Under the pieces are notes generated by a model. It was given only the letters and a program-made list of their open reading frames with translations, did not search any database and was not told the DNA's origin. A stretch of DNA of 64,000 nt from Artocarpus heterophyllus (taxonomy: Eukaryota; Streptophyta; Magnoliopsida; Rosales; Moraceae). The DNA is taken from contig CM046351.1 of NCBI GenBank assembly GCA_025403435.1, forward strand, positions 593,796 through 657,795. The letters are read 5' to 3'. Shown piece by piece: positions 1 to 10,813 of the stretch. Every line of letters starts with the position of its first letter. Positions within the stretch are counted from its first letter, which is position 1. Made by a program: the position numbers and the translations under genes.

Positions 1-281
1 ATCGTTGAGAATGTTCTTCATGATAATGTAAGCATCAATTGTTACTTTCTGTGACTGTATTATAATGTGTTGAGGGTTAAAATGATGATGACAACAGTTT
101 ATATTATTAAATTTAAGGTGCTACATTAAAACTGTGGTTTATTTGTCGTTTATATTTTTATTTTTGAGTTGAGAGTTTTCATTTAAGTCCCGGGAAAATT
201 TTATTTTTAAGGTTTTACTTTTATTATTTATTTTTATTTTATCTCATTAAAAACTGTTAACCCCCATATAGGGGCGTTACA
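1..281 (+). mobile_element. 3' end of a Gypsy-type LTR (truncated by window edge)
   Basis: This stretch is nearly identical to the last ~280 bp of the solo LTR that ends at 33408, with only a few substitutions and one 1-base indel. It ends in GCGTTACA at 281, the same terminus as the solo copy. Immediately beyond 281 the reverse transcriptase of Copia element A begins mid-domain, so this LTR is the right border of a later insertion into Copia A. The 5 bp after it (GAATT, 282-286) is the predicted target duplication; its partner lies left of the window. Whether this is a solo LTR or the 3' LTR of a full element cannot be seen here. Confidence 0.85.
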
Positions 282-3200
282 GAATTTTATCTATGTAGCC
301 GGCCTGTGACAAAGCTATCATTTTGTTCTTCCTATCCCGAAAGATCTGGATACCGAGAACAAAATTAGCCTCACCCAAGTCCTTCATGTCAAACTGCTTG
401 GTCAACCATAATTTGACCGATGACAATGCCCCAACGTCATTGCCAATTAGCAGAATGTCATCTACATAGAGTAGTAGAAAAACCACCTTCCCATTCTTAA
501 TGTGTTTGTAAACACATGGTTCATCCACATTTTGTGAGAACCCATAAGTCTTGATCACTTGATCAAATCTTATGTTCCAAGAACGAGAAGCCTGCTTAAG
601 TCCATAAATTGACTTTAGCAGCTTACAAACCTTACCCTCTTGATCCGTGACCTTGAACCCGTCTGGTTGTTCCATATAAATGGACTCATCAAGATAGCCA
701 TTCAGAAAAGCCGTCTTGACATCCATCTGCCAAATCTCGTAGTCGAGAGCGGCAGCTATGGACAAGAGAATCCGGATGGACTTAAGCATGGCTACAGGCA
801 AAAAGGTTTCCTCATAATCGATTCCTTCCTTTTGCGTATAACCCTTAGCTACCAGTCTAGCCTTAAAGGTTTCGACCTTTCCATCCACTCCTCTTTTCCT
901 CTTGTAGATCCACTTACTCCCTATGGGTTTTACCCCTTCGGGAAGATCCACAAGCTCCTAGACCCGATTAGTCTCCATAGACTTCATCTCAATGTTCATG
1001 GCCTCTGTCCAGAGTCTTGAATCAACATCCTCCATAGCTTCTGCGTAAGTATAAGGATCCCTGTCATGTTCATCCGGTTCAGCCAAAAAGACCTCCCCAT
1101 TGAACATATACCTCTCAGGTTGACGCCCGATCCTCCCACTACGCCGAAGCCCCTGAGGTTGTTGTTCAGGTTTGTTTGGTTTTTCTACACCGATCGGAAT
1201 GGTTTCGTTCGGAACCTCCGGAGTAAACGGATTACCCCTCAACTCCTCAAGCACCACTTTGCTTTGAGGTTTAAAGTCGTTCATGTAACTCTCCTCAAGG
1301 AAAGTTGCATTAGTTGAAACCACGACTTTATTTTCCTTTGGGTTATAAAAATAACCCCCTTTAGTCCCTTTTGGATATCCTACAAACACGCAAACTTCTG
1401 AACGTGCTTCCAACTTATTCGGATCCTTAAACAGGACATGAGCTGGACATCCCCATATGCGAATATGGTTTAAGGATGTCTTCCGTCTTGTCCACAACTC
1501 GTGAGGAGTTTTAGGGACCGATTTTGAAGGCACATTGTTCAAAAGATAACATGCGGTTTGTAGTACATATCCCCAAAAGGATAAAGGCAATGATGAATAA
1601 CTCATCATGGACCGAATCATGTCCAACAAAGTCCTATTCCTTCTCTCTGCTACGCCATTCTGCTGCGGAGTGCCCGGCGCAGTCAAATGGGATAAAATCC
1701 CATTCTCTAACAAGTGTCCCAAGAACTCATCAGAAAGGTATTCCCCACCTCGATCAGATCGAAGTGCCTTTATGGGTCTACCCAATTGCTTTTCCACTTC
1801 AGCCTGAAACTCCCTGAACTTATCATAAGTTTCGCTTTTGTGGTGCATTAGGTACACATACCCATATCTTGAGTGATCGTCAATGAAAGTGACGAAGTAC
1901 TCATACCCTCCTCGTGCCCGGATGTTCATCGGTCCGCAAACATCACTATGCACTAGTTCTAGAACCCCTTCGGCCCTATTGCCCTTAGACCCGTATGGTC
2001 TTTTGGTCATTTTACCTTCCAAACAAGACTCACATTGAGGTATAGATTCCACCTTTAAGTGACTTAAAGGTCCATCCCTTACCAACCTTTGAATCCTATT
2101 CAGGTTAATATGGCCAAGGCGCAAATGCCAAAGATAAGTCTTATTAGAGTGAGAAGTTTTAAGTCTTTTTGAGTCATTATCATTTATCTCAGCATTAAGC
2201 AATAGGTCCATCTTAGGTTTGATAAAACATAGATTATTTTGCATCCATCCAGAACAGATAAAAGATTTGTTTTTATGAATCACCACTTTTTCATTAAAAG
2301 ATACCACGTAGGAGTCTTTAAATAAAGAAGATACAGAAATTAAATTCCTTTTAAATTTAGGAACATAAAAACAGTTTCGTAAAATTAAACTCCTATAATT
2401 ATCAAAATAAAGATGGACATCTCCCACTGCTTCCGCTGAGACCAAGGATCCGTCGCCCATCCGAAGCGTTAAGTCTTCACGAAGTAGACTTCTCGTTTCT
2501 TTGAATCCCTGTAGAGAAACACAAACATGATTAGTTGCACCGGAATCTATGACCCAGATGTCACTGGATTCCTCAACCAAACAAGTTTCTAAATATAGAA
2601 GATCACACCTACCTCCTTTGGAAAGGAAGTCATTACAATGCTTCTTTATATGCCCGACCTTACCACAGAAGAAGCACTTAAGCTTCTTTGGGTTCTTCTT
2701 CTTCTTCTTCTTGCTCTTGGTAGCAGCAAGAATAGAAGACTTCCCACTTTTGGCCCGTTGCTTCTTTCCATTCCCAGAGTTAGGATTGGAACCAGAAGCA
2801 GCTACCATATTGGCCTCTCTACCAGCAGGAGACTCCCTGATCAGCAATTCAAACTCCTGTAACTGTTTCATCAGTTCTGTCAAGGTCATATCCCGTCTAT
2901 TGCTTAGATTAAAAGTAGCTCTAAACGGAATAAATTCCTTAGACAGAGTCTCAAAGACCATAGTCATCTGAGTTTCAGCATCGATGTCGGCTCCATTGGT
3001 TTGAGCCTCAGTGAGGTAACCCATGACCAACATCATGTGCTCCTTTACATATGTCCCCGGTCTTTGTCTACAGTTTAAGAGTTTCCGAAGCGCCCCTTGC
3101 CGCTTTGTTATGGCCTGGCCTCCAAACATGTCCTCAAGATTATCCAAGATCTGCTTCGCAGTCTCATAATCCTGATGTTGAGCCTGCAGCACGTTATTCA

Positions 3201-3432
3201 TGCTAGCCATAACATAGCAGCGGGCCTGATCATTAGCATCTTTCCAGCGGTCGTACGCTTGGAATTGCTCATTACTTGAGTCTCCCGTAGGCTCGGGAGG
3301 ACAAGGAGTTGTCAGAACATATTTCAGTTTCTCAAAGGAAAGGACGATGTCCAGGTTTCGTTTCCAATCATTATAGTTCTCACCGGTTAATTGGTTTTTG
3401 TCAAGTATCGATGATAAAGCGTTTTTAGACAT
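282..3432 (-). pseudogene. Copia A gag-pol polyprotein, one internal stop, RT truncated
   Basis: Translation starts at the ATG at 3430-3432 (protein begins MSKNALSS); the open frame extends 24 codons further upstream without another convincing start. Domains in order: Gag; CCHC zinc knuckle [14 protein letters not shown] near residue 253; aspartic protease motif DSGAT; integrase with an HHCC-like zinc region (HLRLGH...CESC) and core; reverse transcriptase with YVDD inside LLLYVDDILL. The frame is open except for one TAG at 958-960, where related elements have tryptophan, so it looks like a single nonsense mutation. The frame then continues to about 282, where the Gypsy LTR border cuts it after the GYIDKIL stretch. 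RNase H is absent. The near-intact frame suggests a fairly young copy. Confidence 0.93.
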
Positions 3433-3593
3433 TTTCAATTTACAATAAAGAATCATATACCAAACATAAGCAAACATATATAATAATTTAGTAAGATAAC
3501 ACAATCATGTAAAATCATACAAATGTGTTTATGTGTCAAAACCTTGAAAATATCACAACCTTACAACGATAATTCCCAACTCAGAATTCAACA

Positions 3594-3900
3594 AGCTCCT
3601 AGGGGAGTCATGCCAAATTCAATCAGGAACACGGATCCCCTCCTGATTAATATATGCCATCCAGGACCCGTATGATCCAGCATATACTAATAATCGTTTC
3701 TTTGGCCATTAATTTTATTAACAGAGCTCCTAGGGGAGGTTAATAATAAAATTAACGTGAGTGTATAACCACCGTTTTAATATTTTATCCATGATTTATA
3801 ATCACCACCTAGGGGTGTGCAACCATAAATCATACTAAAATACCTTATCCTTTCAGAGATCCAATCTGGTACATGATAGAAATCCCTTCCTAGGGGTTGG
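3594..3900 (-). repeat. Four dispersed CC-TAGG-GG hairpins in the Copia A leader
   Basis: CCTAGGGG occurs at 3598-3605, 3729-3736, 3808-3815 and 3889-3896. The first two are framed as CTCC-TAGG-GGAG. The third is CACC-TAGG-GGTG, so the stem base changes on both sides while the loop is kept. The fourth forms only a weaker, interrupted stem. Spacings are 131, 79 and 81 bp. Confidence 0.6.
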
Positions 3901-4401
3901 GACCATCATGTTCTTCCTATGGACCAACGATGGAGGCCTTAGGTTCTCTCTTCGAAAACCTTCTCCCACTCAATCTTTTGAAGTCAAGGTTTTATTTTAA
4001 AATTATGCATGAACAAATTTAATATGAGCGGCACTCCCTATTCTATATGACATGTTATCAATATACATGGTAAATCATATTATAATGCAGACAAGCAAAG
4101 CAATCAAGCAAAACTACAAGCATAATAATAATAATAACCGTAATATTATGATTCCACCCTAGAGAATAGAAAAACTAAGATTACAAGAGAATAATCGAGA
4201 CATTTATCGATTCTTCATCCTTGAATCCTCAAGCTGTATCCTTCTTCATGTAATATCCATCTTCCAGTCCTCAATCCCGTATGAATCGAACACTTCATAT
4301 TTCCGGTCATATCCAAATTTAATTTTTCTCAGAATCGTCCCAAAAATAAAATTAAAACTGCACTGGAAAAATCGCACCTTTTCTGGACACCTGGCAGCTC
4401 T

Positions 4402-4588
4402 CGGTCGGCAGGCCGATCTGGGTGATCGGTCTGCCGATCATGGTGGTTCGGCCTGCCGAACATGAAGGTTCGGCCTGCCGGCAGAGCACCAAAATTTCTG
4501 CCCCACTGTCGGCCTGCCGGACCGTACGTCCGGCCTGCCGATCTGTGACCTTCGGCCTGCCGAACTGTGAGGTCCGGCATGCCGACCG
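4402..4588. repeat. Phased palindrome array, CGGCCTGCCG, 8 copies
   Basis: Decamers CGGC-NN-GCCG (one with a single change) start at 4406, 4427, 4449, 4471, 4510, 4531, 4553 and 4575. Steps are 21, 22, 22, 39, 21, 22 and 22 bp. Most extend to TTCGGCCTGCCGAA or a variant, giving 5-6 bp arms. The spacer text is only weakly conserved. The same motif with the same step occurs in the LTR of this element (5621-5694) and in the solo LTR at 35319-35370. Confidence 0.9.
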
Positions 4589-5085
4589 AGCAAAAAACCC
4601 TCAATCCAGAAAATACAATTTTAATGCAATTCATCAATTTTATTTTCAACAATTCAAAAACATAAAATTAGAGACTCAGGAAATACCTGGAGGCGCCATC
4701 ATCAATCTTTAAGTTCCGACTTCTCGTTCCGTCTTCTCCGAATAATTATTTAATTACAAAATTCTTACAAATTAAAAATTAAATAATAATTCCTAGACGG
4801 AGATGATAGTCCGCCATCTAATTACATGAAAAACCTAGATACACATTCTAACCTCTAAGGAACCATAACCGGTATTAATTAATTAATAAATAATTAAACA
4901 ACAATTTAATCAACCATAATTAATTAATAAACATTCACCATATAATCCATGACAACATATATATTATATAGAAACCTAGAGTGCCATCTCTCTATAAAAT
5001 TTAATTCAAGCATTGGAGAGATTAAGATCACAAAATTTATGCATATAACATGATCACAAACTTGCAAATTTATGTAAAAACCTCG

Positions 5086-5097
5086 GCTCTGATACCA
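5086..5097 (-). other. Copia A primer-binding site (initiator Met-tRNA type)
   Basis: On the minus strand this reads TGGTATCAGAGC, complementary to the 3' end of plant initiator methionine tRNA, the usual primer of plant Copia and Gypsy elements. It sits 2 bp downstream of the LTR end at 5100, which fixes the element's orientation and LTR boundary. Confidence 0.92.
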
Positions 5098-5490
5098 ATT
5101 GTTGGAAACAAAGTGCGCAGCGGAATTTTAAAATTTTTTTCATCAGAGTATTTTCCAAAACACAAGTTTGACATGTTATATGTATAAATTAAACAGATCT
5201 TACTAACCTCAGTGTGCCGAAGAACCTCCGCGACCTGTGTATAGAAGTAACGTTCCAGAAGAGCCTCAACCAACTGGTCTTCTTTGCTATTCTCTATCCA
5301 CAACCGGAGTGTGTATGGGCTCACACGTACAGCTCTTCCACCGGTGACTCTCCTTCCAACCAATAGAGAGAACCCAAAGCTAGTGTTCGTGATTTGTGAA
5401 CAAAAGCTCTCAGGGAGTTTTCAGATGCTCACTAGAAGAGTATCACTCTTAATCTCTCAAATTGATCTGAGTAAATCATTAGACTCGCTC

Positions 5491-5500
5491 CCTTTTTATA
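5491..5500 (-). promoter_or_regulatory. Putative TATA box of the Copia A LTR
   Basis: The minus strand reads TATAAAAAGG here, about 390 bp before the LTR's downstream end. The solo LTR of the same family has TATAAATAGG in the matching place (35491), which supports it as the element's Pol II promoter. No transcript evidence is available. Confidence 0.55.
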
Positions 5501-5620
5501 CCTATTGGTCCTTGGGGTCAGTCCATATCAGATTAGGTCTCAAAAATCGAAACAGAATCAAGTTCGGATCAATATCTGATAAGATACGCGTGAAAAACGC
5601 GTAATCTTAACTGTCGCGGT

Positions 5621-5694
5621 CGGCATGCCGAACTGTGAGATAGGCAGGCCGAACTGGCCAGTTCGACAGGCCGAACTTTCTAATAGGCAGGCCG
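5621..5694. repeat. Phased palindromes inside the Copia A LTR, 4 copies
   Basis: Copies start at 5621 (CGGCATGCCG), 5642 (AGGCAGGCCG), 5664 (CGACAGGCCG) and 5685 (AGGCAGGCCG), at steps of 21, 22 and 21 bp. This is the motif and period of the leader array at 4406-4584, and it lies just upstream of the TATA-like box in the direction of transcription. Confidence 0.85.
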
Positions 5695-7133
5695 AACTGC
5701 CGAGAAAAAATCTCCGCGAATCTTTTATTTTCCACCCGAGATTCTAAAGGATAAAGTCTTAGTTTTGATTCAAATAGCCCAATAGAAAAGATATCTGATC
5801 AAAACAAACTTTATCAAGATAATCTCTAAGAAAATAAATCAATTCACAATAATTCTACAAGTTTATCTTGTTCTAATTGTCCAAAATTAAAACAACCGAT
5901 AAACAGACAAGAATTATCCGAACGCCATAATTCAACAAGTTCATCTTGAACTAATTTCTTACATAATTAATTCAACCGATAAACAGACATGAATTATTTG
6001 ATTCTTATAAATTTTAAACCAATCTGATAAATCCGACATAAGTCACCAATTATTAGAAAAGCACGCCGTGTCGTTACAGGATTTTGTGAGCTAGCAAAGG
6101 GGACCAAAATGGACCTATAAAGTTCAAGCTCATGATAATTATGAAACCCAATATCCCAGATATACATTTCACAATTATCAACTCCAACGCTACTCCACTA
6201 AAAGCTTGGAGCTGCACTCTCGAACTTTATAGAATTACGAAGCTCGTGTAGCTAAGTCTCCATGACATATCATAGTGTATCGCATCCCCATATGATCATC
6301 CATAACCGGCTTAAGGACAAGTTCTGTCTTACCTTCCCGATTATTTTTATCTTACGTTCCATTGTCTCACCATTAGAAAACTTACCATCCAAAGATAGTA
6401 TACCATTCGGTTACACCTATGTATCCAAATGGTTGAGCGCTCCAGTTTTCCAATTACAGGACAACGCATATAAGAGGATATCATTACTCCTAAAGAGGAG
6501 CTATGGATTTCATATCTATGAATAACAAGTCTACGCTACCAAGAGTCATGCCTCCAACGTATCGGCATGCATGCCACTATAGAGATGTGGGAGTCACCCA
6601 TTGGTACATCAAAAGACACAAATCGAGACAACGGGCCCATTATTCATCTCAGGATTAAGATACAATACAAATGATTGTCTAAAGTGAATCGATTTGCCAA
6701 GACAGAATTATTAATCCAAATCAATTCACTTTATGTCCCGATCCAACACATCGTCACCTATGACAACGCGCCAATGTTTCTATTCACGGAGTCCAACTCC
6801 GATGGCCAAGACAAACCATCTCCCAAAAGGGATATAGACAACATAACAATCTTTACATGAATAAAGCGCCCAACTTTATTCCCTCGATTGCGGATCATAT
6901 ATTTTAGACCATCACCTTAAGAGTCGTGTCTACCGCATAATCATCCCATCATATGCCCAACTCTTAAGGTTTAGACTGACAGTCTCAGACTACTGTTTGC
7001 TTATCATACATTCAACAAATATGAACGTAAAGAGGACAATATTTGGTATATATAAATGAATAAATTCTTTATTGATAAAAATGTCTCCAAAAACGTATTA
7101 CATTTTTACTCCTTAGAGCATACATGTCTAACA

Positions 7134-9384
7134 GGAATATCAATATATTCCTCTTCAAAGACAAAGTCCCTAACCATATCTCCCCCTGCAAACTCGACAT
7201 CCTCAAAGAACCTGGCATTCCCCGTCTCAAATATCGATTTGGTTGTGGGATCATAAAACTTGTACCCCCTGGATCTTTCAGAGTATCCAATAAAATAACA
7301 ACTAACCGTCCTTGAGTCCAGTTTCTTTTCATTAGGCCTATAAGGCCTTGCCTCAGCTGGACATCCCCAAACATGCAAATGCTTTAGACTAGGCTTTTTG
7401 CCCGTCCAAAGTTTGTAAGGGGTTTTGGTAGTTGCTTTAGTTGGAACCCTGTTAAGGATATACGCTGCAGTCTTAAGTGCTTCTCCCCAGAGTGATTCTG
7501 GTAAGGTAGAATGAGAAATCGTACTCCTCACCATGTCCTTAAGTGTTCTGTTTCGTCTTTCAGCAACACCAGCATAGTGTATTGTGGGATGATACCGCTT
7601 TCCTCTAGGAACTTAGCAAACGGTCCTAGACGTTGTTCACCTGAACCATCATATCTACCATAGTATTCACCACCACGGTCAGATCTGACGCTTTTAATCC
7701 TTTTGTTGAGTTGATTTTCAACTTCAGCCTTATAATTTTTGAACACATCCAGCGACTGTGACTTTTCATGAATGAGATATATGTAGCCATATCTGGAAAA
7801 ATCATCTATGAACGTTATAAAATATTGTTGACCATTCCAAGAAGCCGTAGGAAATGGCCCACAAATGTCTGTATGTATAAGTTCTAAGACGTCCAAAGTC
7901 CTGTTGGCCTCAAATCTCCTTTTATTGGTTTGTTTCCCCTTAATACAGTTAATACAAATATCAAAATCTGTAAAGTCTAAGGGGTCAAGAATTTCGTCTG
8001 ACACAAGTCTCTCTATTCTCCTTCTGGAGATATGACCCAATCTCTTGTGCCATAACGCAGCTGAATTCTCATTGGTTAATTTTCTCTTTATACCTCGTGT
8101 ACTTAATTGCAAGGATTCATTAAATGAAGCAATTGTATCAAGCAAATAAAGATTATCGTAACCTGATAAAGAACCAGAACCAACTAATTTTGAATCATGA
8201 AACAAACTAAATTTTCCATTTCCAAATGAACAAGAATAACCAGATTTGTCCAAAGTTGAAATAGAAATCAAATTCCGTCTAAAAGACGGTACAATAAATG
8301 TTTCATCAAGATCCAAATAAAATCCAGTCTTTAACAATAATCTAAATTTTCCTATTGTTTCAACTTCAACTTTCTTGCCATCGCCCACGTAGATGTATCT
8401 TTCACCATCAGTTGGCTTTCGGCATCTCAGTCATCCCTGCATAGACACACTAATGTGAGTGGTTGCACCAGAATCCATCCACCATGTGTGTTCAGGTACC
8501 GAAGTTAAATTAACCTCAGAACAAACCAAATTAAGAAGTATACCTTTTCTTGCACGCCAAGCGTGATAATTGGTGCAATGCTTCTTTTTATGCCCTGTAG
8601 CTCCACAGAAGAAGCAACCCGTACCTTCCGGATCAACCGGTCTCTTTTGTTGCTTCTTTTGAGGTGCTATAACTGCAGCGTCCTTATCCTTCTTCCTTTT
8701 CTTCCCTTTGTCCTTGGAAGTATTAGCCAAGTGAGCACTTTCTGTCTTTTCTTGCTTCAACCTTTCCTCTTCTTGCACACAATGTGAGATGAGCTCATTA
8801 AGAGACCAAGTCTCCTTTTGGCAGTTGTAGCTCACCTTAAACTAACTGAAGTGTGCAGGAAGAGATATAAGAACTAAATGCACTAGCAAGTCCTCAGAAA
8901 GGTCAAGCTTAAGTGCTCTCAATTTTGAAGCAAGATGAGACATCTCCATGATGTACTCCCTGATGTTCCCTTTACTTTTGTATCTCATTGAGATGAAGTT
9001 TGCCAAAAGTGTACTTGTTTCAGCCTTTTCATTTTTGGCAAATCTCTTCTCAATGTCCTCAAGGAACTCTTTGGCTGTCTTTATCGTTTCCGATATAGTG
9101 CCCCTGAATGCTTCTGGAATGGCCTTCTTCATGATCATCATACACATGTGATTTGACTTCTCCCACCTTTCCATGTCCTTCTTTTGATCAGAGGAACTTT
9201 TATCTGTAATAGGTGCGGGAGAAGGAACCCTTAACGCAAGGTCGAGATTCATGACTCCGAGAACTATTAGGAGGTTCTCTTGCCATGATTTGAAGTTGCT
9301 ACCATTCAGCATAGGAATTGAATTGATGTTGGTAGTAATATTAGAGGCAGAACTAGTAGCTGAAACAGAGAACAAAATAAACAA
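7134..9384 (-). pseudogene. Copia B gag-pol remnant with several disabling mutations
   Basis: Recognisable parts: Gag (MLNGSNFKSW motif, ATG at 9312); zinc knuckle CFFCGATGHKKKHC; protease MDSGATTHIS; integrase (LWHKRLGHISRRRIERL, CINCIKGKQ, core with SDRGGEYYGRYDG) and the integrase C-terminal part. Breaks: a TAG at 8842-8844 within the Gag stretch LPAHFS/FKVSYNC; a stop after SVSMQG at 8431-8433; and a small deletion with frameshift near 7540-7570, where the text jumps from IPQYTM to the GVAERRNR region. The frame open upstream of residue 25 has no ATG, so the true Gag start is either the ATG at 9312 or has been lost. Confidence 0.9.
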
Positions 9385-10797
9385 AACAAAACAAGCTCAC
9401 ATAAGAATCCATAACAACAATAATAAATCCAAATAAAGGTTAACCCATCTCAAGATATCGGGCACTCCATTAATATTTAGTCTTTGGACAGAAATATTAA
9501 CTTGTAAGTGATATCTTGGTGTAGTAATCAAACATTGACAATAAGAACATGTCAAACAATAAATCTTCCTTTGGGCCGATTTATTGTTTACATGTAAAAC
9601 CGAATAATCATCACGTGTTTATCACCACAGGTGTACATGCAATTCTGTCAAATATTGCCTTCCTTTGGGCCAGTCAATATTCATATAAGTTACATAAACA
9701 CAACCTTTTATATTTCAAAACAAATTAATTTCTACAAGAGAGGCCACTTTGGTGACATGTTGCTTCAATTAATTCATCTCAAAATATATATAAAATATTA
9801 ATATTTGAATTTAAAATTGTACCAAAATTGACCAAAAATAAAAATAAAAATAAAAAAAATTTTGGTCAAGGTCAACATTGACTGGGTTGGGGTTGGACCG
9901 GGTCGGGAGAACCCTACCCGGATCCTAAATCAGCCCCCCTTTATTTGCCCCTTTTTTTTTTTTTGGGGTCACCCAGGGGTTGAACCCCTGGGGACTTACC
10001 GGTCACGGGCCCAGCCCGTGTAGAAAAATCCAGTCACGGGCCGGCCCGTGTATAACTCTTTTTTTTTTTTTTCGGTAACCCAGGGGTTGAGCCCCTAGGT
10101 TTGAACTGTTCACGGGCCCAATCGGGCCCGTGTAAAATGCCTCAGGTCTGGGCTTCGGCCCAGACCTTTCCTCAAACAACCCTAGGGGTCTTCGACCCCT
10201 GGGTGAAGACTACGGGCGGCCTCACAGCCGCTACCCCCCGTGCTGCCGCCCAGACGGCCGTAGCTCCGCTTCTCCGGCCCGCCCAGACACGGCCGACGCC
10301 GGCAGTAGTGGACCCAGCCGCCGGCGAAAGCCCTTCTCCTTTTTTTTATTCCTCATGCGGCGGCCTCTGTGGCCGCTGCTTTCATGCTCCGCCGCGGCGC
10401 TGTCTTTCCGGCGCGGCCACATGGTCATCGCCGGAGTCCCTTCGCCGGCAGCAGTAATGATGTCGCCGGCTTTCCTTTTCCCCGAAACAGAAACCCAACA
10501 AAAAAAAAAAAATTCCATATATATATCAATAAGCAAAGAAGCAAAACATGAATAATGTTTTTTTTTTTTTTTAATTTTTCCTTTGCTCGTCTTTTCCTGA
10601 GCAGCAGTAATGAATACAAAACCAATCTTTTCGGCAAACGTGCCATACAAGGGAAATCAAATTGTATTCAACCAAAATTCAAACAATTGTTCTCAAATTC
10701 AACAATTTTATTAAAATCATAGATTGTTAAAATTGTGAATTTTTTAATGAGAATCACATATAGAAAATTATTGATTCTCAATGATTCAACATGAAGA
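9385..10797 (-). other. Copia B 5' leader with GC-rich hairpin block
   Basis: About 1.4 kb between the primer-binding site and gag. 9440-9960 is AT-rich with no clear content. 9970-10470 is unusually GC-rich for the window; its first half is a run of seven hairpins (listed separately), and the rest is GC-rich sequence with many CCGGC-type words. Open frames in the GC-rich part have compositionally biased translations and match no protein I know, so I treat them as chance. Confidence 0.65.
9972..10203. repeat. Cluster of seven GC-rich hairpins in the Copia B leader
   Basis: Seven inverted repeats in 232 bp, at steps of 31-44 bp. 9972-9992: CCCAGGGGT arms, loop TGA. 10004-10020: CACGGGC arms, loop CCA. 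10035-10050: perfect palindrome CACGGGCCGGCCCGTG. 10079-10099: CC(C/T)AGGGG-type. 10111-10132: CACGGGCCC arms, loop AATC. 10145-10166: GGTCTGGGC arms, loop TTCG. 10181-10203: CCTAGGGGT arms around CTTCG. There are two main stem families (CCCAGGGG and CACGGGC) and one odd member. Confidence 0.85.
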
Positions 10798-10811
10798 GGC
10801 TCTAGATACCA
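10798..10811 (-). other. Copia B primer-binding site
   Basis: The minus strand reads TGGTATCTAGAGCC, one base different from the usual initiator Met-tRNA complement TGGTATCAGAGC-type site. It lies 2 bp from the LTR end at 10814. Confidence 0.8.
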
Positions 10812-10813
10812 CT

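Larger units (their letters stand above)
3433..5085 (-). other. Copia A 5' leader with hairpin motifs
   Basis: About 1.65 kb between the primer-binding site and gag, long for a Copia leader. I see no coding potential. It contains four CCTAGGGG-centred hairpins (3598, 3729, 3808, 3889) and a phased array of eight CGGCCTGCCG-type palindromes (4406-4584), both listed separately. The rest is AT-rich. Confidence 0.75.
282..7133 (-). mobile_element. Copia retrotransposon A (5' LTR, leader, gag-pol; 3' part lost)
   Basis: Minus-strand Ty1/Copia element. Reading from its 5' end it has an LTR (7133 down to 5100), a primer-binding site (5097-5086), a long leader (5085-3433) and gag-protease-integrase-reverse transcriptase (3432-282). 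The end of RT, RNase H and the 3' LTR are missing from view because a Gypsy-type LTR interrupts it at 281/282. It is itself inserted into Copia B: the B integrase/RT reading frame stops exactly at 7134. The predicted 5-bp target duplication on this side is GGAAT (7134-7138). Other copies of its LTR lie at 33864-37332. Confidence 0.92.
5100..7133 (-). repeat. Copia A 5' LTR, 2034 bp
   Basis: Bounded by TGTT...AACA termini: plus-strand TGTTGGAAAC at 5100 and TCTAACA ending at 7133. The minus-strand start TGTTAGACATG matches the starts of the LTR copies at 33864, 36136 and 37244. It carries a TATA-like box (5491-5500) and four phased palindromes at 5621-5694. Short ORFs inside it match nothing and are not genes. 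At about 2 kb it is long for a Copia LTR. Confidence 0.92.

Noticed and set aside
640..1020. Plus-strand open frames within Copia A (also 1066-1317, 1524-1817, 2549-2971)
   Set aside because: They lie antisense to well-supported gag-pol coding sequence and have no protein-like features of their own.
4329..4712. Open frames on both strands across the palindrome array
   Set aside because: Palindromic GC-rich repeats give open frames on both strands; the translations are just the repeat.
10101..10457. 118-codon open frame in the GC-rich Copia B leader
   Set aside because: Composition-driven: it runs through the hairpin block, is rich in Ala/Pro/Thr, has no recognisable domain, and lies antisense to the element.
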